39,605 nucleotides of DNA, taken from contig JAIYDG010000475.1 in NCBI GenBank assembly GCA_027487625.1, forward strand, positions 1 through 39,605. Reading direction: 5' to 3'. The position numbers and the translations under genes were made by a program. The notes below the pieces were generated by a model. That model made no database searches. It worked only from the letters and a program-made list of their open reading frames with translations, and was not told the origin of the DNA. Below are positions 28,001 to 34,880 of this stretch, one piece after another; the stretch's first letter is position 1; every line of letters begins with the position of its first letter. The DNA comes from Bacteroidota bacterium (GTDB taxonomy: Bacteria > Bacteroidota > Bacteroidia > UKL13-3).

Positions 28001-28482
28001 GTTTCGCCAAAATAAAAATGGTGAACAAAGAATTGTTGTATTTCCTAACAGTTTTAGGAAATGAGGGAGAAAAAGTTCAGTTCAAACTTCTAAATGAAAA
28101 TACTGGACTAACTTATCCATTTGATTTATCTCTACCTTTTAAATCTAACCAACTTGCAGGTAACTTGAAATCACCGTTTATACTTCATTCAATAACTGAT
28201 TGCAATGACTTGACTAATGATCAAATTTCTGCAACCTCTATGGTTTTCCCGGTTCCATTTTCAACCGAATTGAATATCAATTTTAATTTGCCTAAATCTG
28301 AATCATTTAATTACAACATTTTTGATATTTCTGGCAAGCTTATTTATTCAGGTAGTTTGGGAGAATTGAATAAAGGAAACTCAACGAGCCAAATTCAAAT
28401 TGAAAACTTAAATTCAGGAATTTATTTCCTAGAGTTAATCGGAGAAAGCAATAGTTTCAAACATAAAATCATTAAAAATTAA
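19012..28482 (+). CDS. Giant multidomain T9SS-exported surface protein (Fn3, LamG, Ig-like, sorting domain)
   Basis: A 3156-residue extracellular protein. It has a signal peptide (about 1-28) and an N-terminal Trp/Cys-rich domain (29-180). Four fibronectin-III-like domains follow (about 183-282, 283-390, 392-485, 495-590). A regulatory-like beta domain starts at about 595 and is interrupted by LamG domain 1 (621-800). A long unrecognised central region (about 990-1960) contains RDPPG (1313-1317) and GRTSCPYEG (from 1718). An Ig-like domain starts near 2000 and is interrupted by LamG 2 (2043-2230) and LamG 3 (2256-2440). Then come a PSWSVNP module (2651-2760), two GWNW/YI domains (about 2767-2935), a divergent module copy (2952-3058) and a C-terminal sorting domain (about 3075-3156: VFPVPFSTELNINF, YNIFDISGKLIYSG, GIYFLEL). 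No enzyme motif was seen. It is probably a structural or adhesive protein, first in a block with the cadherin-repeat protein. Confidence 0.9.
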   Translation: MRKNSTLLLKFLFLFLAFYSIPFDSIAGCGSGHNNGDWHPYTEFNKCNMSFNLKRIKYYEWNSGDPDDQMNFIRVYIWRNGSWQMIWRMERFGLTNGSTVDMREGVDYSYAAQNGHSVSASFWNQDIANQWFFADLSLNFIPQDVYNSGQLRIRVEAQMLNNGCGGGSGYGQLTKEFTHDFPDISSPTSLTATNNLCNSVNLSWTNSSQFWESTAGCTISGTYFVEVLRNDALLTTLSGSPTTYTDNTAVRGVNYSYTVRTGYKPTNSATTYNYSNKSTAATGLLKPNPIAPSGLEASNDRCDGTVVIEWVWSDVNPQNGFVIERATNSSFTNSTKIPLSGDKRSYSDGGLTRGISFYYRIYSRNDCWDANNVTKPGESAPSSSVIGISPSVPARATNIRLFPDSINNTITIKWNDNTAIENRYTIERTAIGGGLSIFEANVNDTFYVDDQASSCVNYNYVIKVYSECAVNGVSSVGLNQTRLTPNLTNTFDNDFYKVKVSKGYYPDRIELTWNNRNKAQLDEVRIYRKIFGGNSDSILVGSVPSGSGLYLDNTGVAGVLYKYTLIGEVQCAGVTRYSNFTEDIGFRSPSGLINGQISFNGGFAVEGVKVLAQTTAGARGASLFFDGLNDYARVLNPDPIGSSSNITIEFWNRMVRRESFMMVSKYHATNGGFRVYYDSISNSINFHIANSSGSKLLTLTNPFTNFNTFNQVTAVLNNDSLLLYINGIFRAGIQKGSVSIGSNNEPYYMGGSPVHGMYGSGYMDEVRVWNIAKVPQLIDRDFSRTIDPNNQNLMLYWTFDEKVNGLNRFFDLSNNNQVFNENHGEVLNGAFLSDSIPSTNQLSLAAYTNSLGSYSITNVRYTGTGNTYTVTPSLDIHQFSPNNKVIFLGDGSQVQNSVDFTDISSFEFTGLVRYAGTTCPATGATVLIDGQPAILNSMLVTVNDSGKFRIQVPIGNHVVSLSQNKHHFSQGRFPPVNTFNFQSIVSAQFYDSTVVEVVGRVVGGLRELNKVAGIGRSKNNIGRAQFNFNSIGQAGVNGCYTVNVVTDSNTGEYRARLYPLRYTIDGLRLVNNPDPTLLTAPSLSNPNNIDLTSIPDLISIADTFRTATLSRVDTTSYHKRLDFKYFVQPQIFVTNTSTAFDTLKNNFIGERTLKLNDTVSLDVKDNQMGFPVFLQNKYYSSIVKVLEVYTNIDKPLNHAQRLDNVPVSGTMRFFNELATFDDTIREVAISNGQFLYNFRAGTPNILRNSSNSNYDYTKTFQIEFVPDLGLTVNWQPLQTEPVIKFYRAYVFGARSGGANFTSTGPALVDFILRDPPGSASSATWSKGKAFSTTESWNLSNVYGFGKTGTLHLGTKTVVSVGVGAEVETNTEIDNNVTIGVAFSKAINEEGELVTTTTSNTTISTSSDPGSVGASADIFYGKTTNIIFGNSDEIQLIDTATCRSLEAVTGVTVCVGAELNGYKIGKQQGYYVVPGSIASTFAYTQDEILNIVIPGLEALRNQLFTRNTLNNRGQKKYTLLFSNASDPDYARKLGSNNDDPIWGALRSSSTPFTRDPQDSMGVSYVFHGDKPQDPDSVRFYNNQIRLWKNAIARNEETKYKFLQNNNAAAVNGGQNISIGKASFTQDFTSQVDDTYTESFEWNINEDLSYQFGFKFNGFGISTTGTVTFEQVRGGGSSSTTTQTNSFSYTLNDGDDGDLISVNIVDPKDGTGHVFKLIAGRTSCPYEGQKRAMFYDPSNDTITSSTLLSNGPEIQAATAQNDVPLINVQQKSIYNVPATDAAIFVLELGNLSEGRQDRTYELRVDESSNPNGAIVKVDGLDPTRSFDVPYGTTLQKTLTIEKGPLYYDYNNIRLILKSPCDDDIFDTVSVSARFLPSCTPLTLKSPDDRWVLNNSFKDTLPVLIGNYNYNYGGLKRIDFQFKPASGNVWFTEASFFKDTADVSKLIPIGTPDIYYPFKFKNLPDGKYELRAVSECVAPGYPNTRISSEILQGLADRVNPSPFGTPSPGDGIVSPNDDIAIQFNEDIDQSSLSFSNFEVKGVLNKTSLKSNTSIYLDGDNDYLEVPPGLNLQRQNFTLEFWHKRAALGEQVLFSQGADENSSFAVGFTSDNKLYFRIGSEMVTTNTNITDTTIFNFYAISYNADLQTADIIRNSSVLNIGNNKIFAPYEGSGKFYIGKSSTNAPLFTKGNFYEIRIWTKARTLSDVNLLKSTLLSGTESGLLSNWRIDEATGNSAKDYARSRNANIINAQWFLLPMGKSYSFDGASSYITSPIGHFGITKEMDFTMEFWFKSTNGNRVTLFSNGKADGSDIGSINRWAIETDSAGNILVKNNAEVFQASNKSYFDGQWHHFALVMRRSSNMSSYIDGNLEASVQSAVFEEFSGSKIWIGARGWNNLGPAIFDSTDRYFTGQIDEVRIWNSSRLAEQLKRDRNNRLTGTESGLSLYLPFESYQLLLGFPVLNQTTLDATSTNRNFTSFGSASFSSESPTIKLPRPTQDINFSYTVNGDKIILTPTTANEFIENVTLDVTVKNIKDLNGNTMQSPKTWIAYMDRNQVKWQDALRSFNKESGSALTFNTNIINSGGALKEFSLSNVPVWLKITPSSGIIPPNSSLELKVVIDPTMNIGNYESDIALNTDFGFADKLLVRVNVFGKSPSWSVNPASFSKSMSIIGQVRINNVISANTEDILAAFVGNECRGLGKVTYYEQLDKYFVFMDVYGVNENEDVEFRIWNSATGKTHVDVQPELQFVTNSRIGRVADPQIFNALDKVAQDIILIPGWNWISFNLLMQDSSNINQLFNGLNIGNGSQIKNSNELAILDETNGWSGNMAGINAGIKLDKSYLLYAVRQDTLTVKGVEANPESKPITIQNGWNYIGFVSQRNMTINDAMGSYTPRNEDLVKGQTSFAVYDSILGWVGSLNVMKPNQGFLYQSSKSGVLVYPRSGMFGKTNLVDDVPVSKYWQLKNTSFETNMNLILKTDFCKDQIANGNYLIGAFVNNELRGFAKIKMVNKELLYFLTVLGNEGEKVQFKLLNENTGLTYPFDLSLPFKSNQLAGNLKSPFILHSITDCNDLTNDQISATSMVFPVPFSTELNINFNLPKSESFNYNIFDISGKLIYSGSLGELNKGNSTSQIQIENLNSGIYFLELIGESNSFKHKIIKN

Positions 28483-28484
28483 TC

Positions 28485-28531
28485 AGGAAAACTTTGCAAG
28501 TCATTAATTCACATTAATGACTTGCTTTCCT
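28485..28531 (+). terminator. Strong hairpin between the two giant surface-protein genes
   Basis: A perfect 13-bp stem GCAAGTCATTAAT/ATTAATGACTTGC (28496-28508 with 28513-28525) has a 4-base loop. It is extended by AGGAAA/TTTCCT (28485-28490 with 28526-28531) across a 5-base bulge. It starts three bases after the giant gene's stop. There is no run of Ts after it, so it may be a terminator, a processing site or an mRNA-stabilising end. Confidence 0.6.
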
Positions 28532-28560
28532 ACAATCTTATCATATCAAAACCTATTTAT

Positions 28561-31500
28561 ATGAAAATAAAAGTTTTACTTGCACTAACTGCAATCTTTT
28601 TTAGTTCTTTTTTAAATGCAGCAGCACCAAGCTGGACGGTCAATCCAGCCAGTTTTCAATACAACATGACCATGGTTGCAGTGGCCAATATTAATTGTAC
28701 TGAACTGCAAAATCCAAGTAATAGAATTGGGGTTTTTGTAGGCAGTCAATGTAGAGGAACTGCTTTAACAAATCAAGTTGCGAATGGCAGGTATACTGCC
28801 TCACTTTTTATTTATAGTAACTTAGTTTCTGGAGATACAATTACATTTAAAGTTTATAATGCAATTCAAGATTCAATATATAATACAAGTTTATCTATAA
28901 GGTTTCAACAAAATTCAACATTTGGTACTTCTGCTTCTCCTTTTATAGTTTTAAACAACAATGCTCCAACAGATTTATCACTAAGTGTAGGTAGTTTTTC
29001 AGAAAATACTAGCGTTAATGGAACAATTGGTAGCTTAAGTGCTACAGATTTAGATGCATCTGAAGTGTTTAGCTATAGCCTTGTAACAGGAAATGGAAGT
29101 GCTGATAATAGTAAGTTTTCAATTACTGGAAATTTACTTAAATTGGCTACAGTTGTAGATTTTGAATCGCAACCAACTTGTTCTCTTCGTTTAAGAGTTA
29201 GTGATAATAGAGGATGTACTTTTGATAAGAATATTGTGCTTTCTGTTTTAAATATTAATGAATCTCCCTATGCAATCTTATTAAGTGATTCCACTATTTC
29301 TGAAAATTCTCCGGCATTAACAGTATTTGCAAGTCTTTCTGGTTTAGATCCTGATGCTAGTGATAATTTAAGTTATTCTTTGGTTTCAGGAACTGGTTCT
29401 ACTGACAATGCTGCTTTTAATATTCAAGGAACTAATTTAAGGACAGTCCAATCATTTAATTATGAACTAAAATCAACTTACAGTATTCGAGTTCGCGTAA
29501 GAGATAATGTTAACAATACATTTGAAAGACAAATCACTATTCTTGTTACCGACCAAAACGACAACCCAACTAATATTTTAATTAATGGCTCTTCAGTTTC
29601 TGCTTCCTTTACAGAAAACAGAACAATTGGTTCTATTGCCGCCATCCTTTCTACAGTTGATGAGGATGCCTCAAATCAATTTATTTATACATTTATAAAT
29701 TCAGGTGGAAACGATAATGCCAGTTTCCAAATTGTGGGAAATCAACTCAGAACAAATGCTTTGTTTGATTTTGAAAACCGTCAAGTTTATTCGGTTTTTG
29801 TGCAAAGTAATGATGGGAATGGAGCTATAATAAATAAACAGTTTTTATTGAATGTTACTGATAGTAATGATGCTCCAATTTCAATTGGTTTAAGTGCTAT
29901 GAATGTTGCAGAGAATTTACCTGTAAGATCTTTTGTTTCAAGATTAAGTACTTTAGACCCAGACGCAAATCAAGTTTTATTTTCTTATTCATTAGTTGCT
30001 GGTTCTGGTAGTGGTGGAAATGCTGGCTTTTTAATTAGTAATGATAGTTTATATACAAACACTTCATTTAATTTTGAAACAGCGCCTTTACAAAGTATCC
30101 GTGTTAGAAGTGTAGATCCTATTGGTGCAAGTGTAACGCAAGTTTTTCAAATTGATATTTCAGATGCAAATGATATTCCAACAGATATCAATATCAGTAG
30201 TGGTTCTGTTTTCGAAAATCAAGTTCTTAATACCGTAGTTGGTAATTTCACAACAATTGATCAAGATCCAAATAATAATTTTATTTACACTTTGGTTTCT
30301 GGAACAGGCGCAACAGATAATGCTCATTTTAATATTTCTGGTGCGAGTTTACGTACTTCTGCATTGTTTGATTTTGAAACCAAAAGTACATATTCAATAA
30401 GGGTGAGATCGAATGATGGCTTTGGTGGTACATTCGAAAAAGTTTTTTCAATTAGCATTGGAAATACAAATGATAATCCTTCTGATATCATATTATCAAA
30501 TAGTAATTTCTCAGAAAATAGGGCCATCAATTCTCTAATTGGAAATTTAACTACTTCAGACCAAGATTTAGGTAGCGTTTTTACATACTCTTTTGCAAAT
30601 GTTGCTGCTAATGATAATTCAGCTTTCGTAATTAATGGCAGTTCTTTAAGAACTGCTCAAAGCTTTAATTTTGAATCAAAGTCGGTCTTTTATGTTTATG
30701 TAACTTCTAATGATGGAAATGGTGGAATTTTTACTAAACAGTTTCAAATAAATGTGACAGATTCTAATGATGCGCCTACCGATATTGCTTTAAGTAGCCC
30801 AACCATTTCAGAGAATAAACCCGCTAATTTCTTTATAGGTGGTTTAACCACTACAGATGAGGATGCAACGGCTACTTTTTCTTATTCTTTACTTGGTGGA
30901 ATAGGTGGACAAGATAATTCGTTTTTTACAGTTAGAAATGATTCATTATTTACTGCTCAAGCTCTAGATTTTGAAGTTAAAAATACTTTTAATATCAGAT
31001 TAAGGTCAACCGATAATGGAAACCTATCATTCACAAAGAATTTTGTAATTAGAGTTGTTAATGATAATGATGCACCAACCGATTTAGTTTTGAGTAACAA
31101 TTCGTTTAATGAAGGTTCTAGTTTTAATACTATAATTGGTAGTTTTTCTTCTCTAGACCCAGATACCGGTAATATTTTTACGTATTCACTTGTGGCGGGA
31201 ATTGGTTCCACAAATAATTCAATGTTTACGATTACTGGTAATCAACTAAGATCATTTGCTAACTTTAACTTTGAAGCGCAAAAACAATTTTCTATTCGTG
31301 TACAAACCAATGATGGTAATGGGGGAACTTTTACGAAAGTGTTTACTATCAACTTAATTGATATCAATGATATACCTACTAATATCTCATTAAGTAATGC
31401 AACAATTAAAGAAAATCGTTTGTTAAATTCTTTAATAGCAACTATAAGTAGCACCGATGAAGATACATTAAGTTCGTTTACTTATAGTTTCTCTAATTCT

Positions 31501-33732
31501 CAAGCAAATGATAATGCAAACTTTTTAATTTCTGGAAACCAACTTCGCTCAAATGCAGTTTTTGATTATGAAACAAAGAGTGTTTTCGTAGTTGTTCTTC
31601 AAACAAATGACGGAAATGGTGGTGTTTTCGAAAAACAATTAGTGATATCTGTATTAGATAGTAATGACCTTCCAACTAACATCAGTCTTAATAATGATAA
31701 AATTGATGAAAACAGCTCAATTGGTACTTTAGTTGCTGTATTATCAACAGAAGATCCTGATCAAATATCGAGTTTTACCTATTCTTTGGTTAATGGTATT
31801 GGGGCCGCCGGAAATGCTCAGTTTTTTATTCGTAATGATTCTTTATTCTCTAATTCAATATTCAACTTCGAAAACCTATCGACTTATAGTATTCGAATTA
31901 AAACCCAAGATCAAGGTTTACTAGCTTTTGAAAAAGTATTTTCAATTTCTGTAATAGATAAAAATGATGCTCCTACAGATTTACTTCTAAGCGAAAATTC
32001 ATTGTCCGAAAATTTACCAGCAAAAACTATTATAGGACTTTTCTCTTCAATAGATGCTGATGCAAGTAATTCATTCAATTACAGCTTAGTAAATGGACTT
32101 GGTTCTACTGATAATGCATTGTTTTCTATTTCTGCTGGACAGTTAAGAACAAATCAAGCTTTCAACTACGAGTCGAAGAATCTATACAGCATTCGAGTAA
32201 GAACAAGTGATGGTAGAGGAGGAAGTTTTGAAAATACCTTTACTATAAACATTTTAGATTCAAATGATGCTCCAAGTACAATTAATTTATCAAATTCTCT
32301 TATAGCAGAAAATCGCCAAGTTGGAAGTTTAATAGGTTTTTTAAGTACTACTGATGAAGATACAAACGACCCCGCATCATTTACCTTTTTTGAGGGTCCA
32401 AACAATAACAATAACCAGTTTTTAATTATTAATAATCAGTTAAGAACAAATGCTGTTTTTAATTATGAAAGTAAAAATTTCTATTTGGTTTATATTCACG
32501 CTACCGACCAAAAGGGAGCAGCCATAATCAGACAATTTGTAATTAACATCAATGATTCAGTTGATGCTCCTACAGGCATCTTACTTTCTAAAACAAGTAT
32601 AAAAGAAAACCTACCTAGTAAAACATTAATTGGTATTTTTAATTCTGAGGATGCTGATCAGATTTCAGGATTCACTTATTCATTAGTGGGTGGTTCGGGT
32701 TCTACCAATAATGCTCAATTTGATATTAGTAATGATTCATTATATTCTTTCGATGTTTTTAATTTTGAAAATAAGGAATCATATCAAATTAGAGTAAAAA
32801 CACTTGACAATACTTCCGCATTTTTTGAACAAAGTTTTAATATTCAAATTGAGGATGCTAATGATGCTCCTACATCGATTGAAATAGCAAATTTAAGTAT
32901 TCAAGAGAATTCAAATATTGAAACATTCATCGATTCAATTACTTCATTAGATGAAGATGTTTCAGATCGATTTACTTATCGTTTCACAAGCGGGCAAGGT
33001 TCTAATGATAATTCACTTTTTAAAATTGTAGATAACAGACTTGTTTCAAATTTTAGCTTCGATTACGAAACAAAAAATACGTACTCAATTAGAATTGCTA
33101 CAAAAGATAAAGGGGGATTGGAATTTGAAAAAAGTTTTCTAATTTCAATAACCAATGTAAATGAAAGTCCTGAAATTTCAATTGATACCTTTTTCATAAG
33201 TGAAAATGCTAAAATAAATTCAGTAGTAGGTGATGTAATTGCTAAAGATGTAGATGCAGGGCAAACCTTAAAATACTCATTAGTTGAAAATTCTGATTTG
33301 TTTTTAATTGAAAATAATGGTAGAATATTAGTAAAATCAGAATTGGATTATGAGAAGCAATCAAGCCATTTACTTTTAATTAAAGTTGAGGATTTGCAGA
33401 ACCCTTCGCTTAGCGCAACTGCACAGATTTTAGTTAAAATTGAAGACGAAATTGAAACCAATGCATCCTTACCAGTTTCAAATGTAATTACTCCAAATGG
33501 TGATGGAGTGAACGACTATTTTGTTATTGAAAACGTAGAATTATATAAAGATTATTCTCTAAGTATTTACAATACAAATGGTATTGAGGTGTTTAAAGTT
33601 CTTAATAACTATGATAATAGTTGGAAAGCAGATTATGAAGGTTCTCAACTTCCTAAAGGTGTATATTTTTATGTTTTTAAAAATTCACTTACAGGTGCTG
33701 AATTCAAAGGTTCAATCAATTTAATTAATTAA
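28561..33732 (+). CDS. Cadherin-like tandem-repeat surface protein with gliding-motility-type C-terminal domain
   Basis: A 1723-residue T9SS cargo protein. The start is ATG 28561 (a TTG at 28522 would put the signal peptide behind 13 extra residues). It has a signal peptide (about 1-21, ending LNAAA) and the PSWTVNPASF module shared with the preceding gene (23-130). Fifteen cadherin-like repeats of about 100 residues follow (136-1630), then a gliding-motility-associated/type-B-like C-terminal domain (about 1635-1723, VITPNGDGVNDYFVIEN...LPKGVYFYVFKN). Repeats keep calcium-site-like motifs: EN near the start, DxD in the middle, F[DN][FY]E, and DxNDxP at the junction. The next gene is PorP/SprF-like, the usual partner of such C-terminal domains (compare SprB with SprF). 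It is probably a calcium-stiffened adhesin or motility-type surface filament. Confidence 0.92.
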   Translation: MKIKVLLALTAIFFSSFLNAAAPSWTVNPASFQYNMTMVAVANINCTELQNPSNRIGVFVGSQCRGTALTNQVANGRYTASLFIYSNLVSGDTITFKVYNAIQDSIYNTSLSIRFQQNSTFGTSASPFIVLNNNAPTDLSLSVGSFSENTSVNGTIGSLSATDLDASEVFSYSLVTGNGSADNSKFSITGNLLKLATVVDFESQPTCSLRLRVSDNRGCTFDKNIVLSVLNINESPYAILLSDSTISENSPALTVFASLSGLDPDASDNLSYSLVSGTGSTDNAAFNIQGTNLRTVQSFNYELKSTYSIRVRVRDNVNNTFERQITILVTDQNDNPTNILINGSSVSASFTENRTIGSIAAILSTVDEDASNQFIYTFINSGGNDNASFQIVGNQLRTNALFDFENRQVYSVFVQSNDGNGAIINKQFLLNVTDSNDAPISIGLSAMNVAENLPVRSFVSRLSTLDPDANQVLFSYSLVAGSGSGGNAGFLISNDSLYTNTSFNFETAPLQSIRVRSVDPIGASVTQVFQIDISDANDIPTDINISSGSVFENQVLNTVVGNFTTIDQDPNNNFIYTLVSGTGATDNAHFNISGASLRTSALFDFETKSTYSIRVRSNDGFGGTFEKVFSISIGNTNDNPSDIILSNSNFSENRAINSLIGNLTTSDQDLGSVFTYSFANVAANDNSAFVINGSSLRTAQSFNFESKSVFYVYVTSNDGNGGIFTKQFQINVTDSNDAPTDIALSSPTISENKPANFFIGGLTTTDEDATATFSYSLLGGIGGQDNSFFTVRNDSLFTAQALDFEVKNTFNIRLRSTDNGNLSFTKNFVIRVVNDNDAPTDLVLSNNSFNEGSSFNTIIGSFSSLDPDTGNIFTYSLVAGIGSTNNSMFTITGNQLRSFANFNFEAQKQFSIRVQTNDGNGGTFTKVFTINLIDINDIPTNISLSNATIKENRLLNSLIATISSTDEDTLSSFTYSFSNSQANDNANFLISGNQLRSNAVFDYETKSVFVVVLQTNDGNGGVFEKQLVISVLDSNDLPTNISLNNDKIDENSSIGTLVAVLSTEDPDQISSFTYSLVNGIGAAGNAQFFIRNDSLFSNSIFNFENLSTYSIRIKTQDQGLLAFEKVFSISVIDKNDAPTDLLLSENSLSENLPAKTIIGLFSSIDADASNSFNYSLVNGLGSTDNALFSISAGQLRTNQAFNYESKNLYSIRVRTSDGRGGSFENTFTINILDSNDAPSTINLSNSLIAENRQVGSLIGFLSTTDEDTNDPASFTFFEGPNNNNNQFLIINNQLRTNAVFNYESKNFYLVYIHATDQKGAAIIRQFVININDSVDAPTGILLSKTSIKENLPSKTLIGIFNSEDADQISGFTYSLVGGSGSTNNAQFDISNDSLYSFDVFNFENKESYQIRVKTLDNTSAFFEQSFNIQIEDANDAPTSIEIANLSIQENSNIETFIDSITSLDEDVSDRFTYRFTSGQGSNDNSLFKIVDNRLVSNFSFDYETKNTYSIRIATKDKGGLEFEKSFLISITNVNESPEISIDTFFISENAKINSVVGDVIAKDVDAGQTLKYSLVENSDLFLIENNGRILVKSELDYEKQSSHLLLIKVEDLQNPSLSATAQILVKIEDEIETNASLPVSNVITPNGDGVNDYFVIENVELYKDYSLSIYNTNGIEVFKVLNNYDNSWKADYEGSQLPKGVYFYVFKNSLTGAEFKGSINLIN
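28966..33450 (+). repeat. Array of 15 cadherin-like coding repeats with a three-repeat super-period
   Basis: Repeat starts (the Pro codon at each junction) are at 28966, 29266, 29566, 29875, 30178, 30478, 30775, 31075, 31375, 31672, 31972, 32272, 32569, 32869 and 33169. Each unit is 297-309 bases. Repeats 2-13 fall into four consecutive triplets (29266-30177, 30178-31074, 31075-31971, 31972-32868). Every third repeat shares diagnostic residues. Confidence 0.9.
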
Positions 33733-33742
33733 TTTATTTGTG

Positions 33743-34879
33743 ATGAAAAAACTATTAATATTCGTATATATTCTAATATTGGGTTTGAATAAACTTTCAG
33801 CCCAAGATCGTTCCTATCTTTTTACTAATACTTTAAACCCTTATATTTCTAATCCTGCTTTGGTTGGTAATACTGGAAATATTAATGCCATTTTTAATGG
33901 AAGAAGTTTTGTGTCAGGAATTGAAGGATTACCTCGTATGTTTAATTTCTCTTTGAATAGTCCAATTTTGAACCAATCCGGCGGATTAGGAATTAAATTA
34001 TTAAGTGATAGACAAGGAATTTTTCAATCGGTTAACTCAGAAATTGCCTATAGTAAATTAGTTAAAATTAATGAGGAAAATCAATTAAGCTTTGGATTAT
34101 CATTAGGTTTTATACAAACTAGTATACGTCAGGAGTTCATGAATGGTCAAGTAGATTTGTCTGACCAAAGTTTAGTTTCTGCCGATTTAAATAAAATCCA
34201 ATTTACAAGTGGGGCAGGTATGAATTACCGTTTTAAAAATTCATTTGATTTAGGAGTTGCATTTCCTTCACTTACAACGGGTACCAATAATTTAAATGGA
34301 ACAATGATTGTTAATACTGGATATAATTTCTTTGCAGGGAAAAATAGGGAATGGACAATCAGACCACTTGTAAATTATTATAATTTACTATTGAGCCCAA
34401 ATATGGTTGATATTGGTGTTATGGGAGAATGGAATAAAACTCTTAGGGCTCAAACAATTTACAGAAGTAATAGTACCCTAATTTTAACCGCTGGATTTAA
34501 TGTAAAATACGTTGGTTTAAATTATTCATATTATCTACATACCTCTGGCTTAGAAAATCTGGCTCCTGCTCAGAATGAAATTTCTTTGGTTTTTAACTTC
34601 AATTTACCAAAATCAAAAGATGGATTGTCCTCAGTTAATCAAAATGATGATGAGCTTATTCAAGATGAATTAGAAAAAATTAGCACACGAATTAATGGTT
34701 TGATTAGTGTTGAAAAATCAAATCCTGGTTTAGTTAATATGAAGAAGCAACTTGATAAAATAAGTAAGGATTTAGAAAAGGTTTTAACTAAGTATAAAAT
34801 AACTAATCCAGAACAGTTGGCTAAAATTCGCACTTTGCAAGATTCTTTAGATGCTATCATATCGAAATATTCTAATTAA
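33743..34879 (+). CDS. PorP/SprF-family type IX secretion outer-membrane protein
   Basis: A 378-residue protein starting at ATG 33743 (a GTG sits directly before it). It has a signal peptide (MKKLLIFVYILILGLNKLSAQ) followed by the family opening YLFTNTLNPYISNPALVGNTGNINAIFNGR. A predicted outer-membrane beta-barrel runs to about residue 290. Known family members (SprF, PorP) act with the T9SS in export or anchoring of cargo carrying gliding-motility-type C-terminal domains. The cadherin-repeat protein ends 10 bases upstream and is the obvious client. The last 80 or so residues are an unusual charged helical tail (DELIQDELEKISTRI, then DSLDAIISKYSN), probably periplasmic. The OmpA-like gene begins one base after the stop, so coupling is likely. 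Confidence 0.92.
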   Translation: MKKLLIFVYILILGLNKLSAQDRSYLFTNTLNPYISNPALVGNTGNINAIFNGRSFVSGIEGLPRMFNFSLNSPILNQSGGLGIKLLSDRQGIFQSVNSEIAYSKLVKINEENQLSFGLSLGFIQTSIRQEFMNGQVDLSDQSLVSADLNKIQFTSGAGMNYRFKNSFDLGVAFPSLTTGTNNLNGTMIVNTGYNFFAGKNREWTIRPLVNYYNLLLSPNMVDIGVMGEWNKTLRAQTIYRSNSTLILTAGFNVKYVGLNYSYYLHTSGLENLAPAQNEISLVFNFNLPKSKDGLSSVNQNDDELIQDELEKISTRINGLISVEKSNPGLVNMKKQLDKISKDLEKVLTKYKITNPEQLAKIRTLQDSLDAIISKYSN

Positions 34880-34880
34880 T

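Noticed and set aside
28966-33450. Periodic ~300-base repeats considered as a CRISPR-like or satellite array
   Set aside because: They form one open frame encoding cadherin-like domains, with variation mostly at synonymous or tolerated sites.
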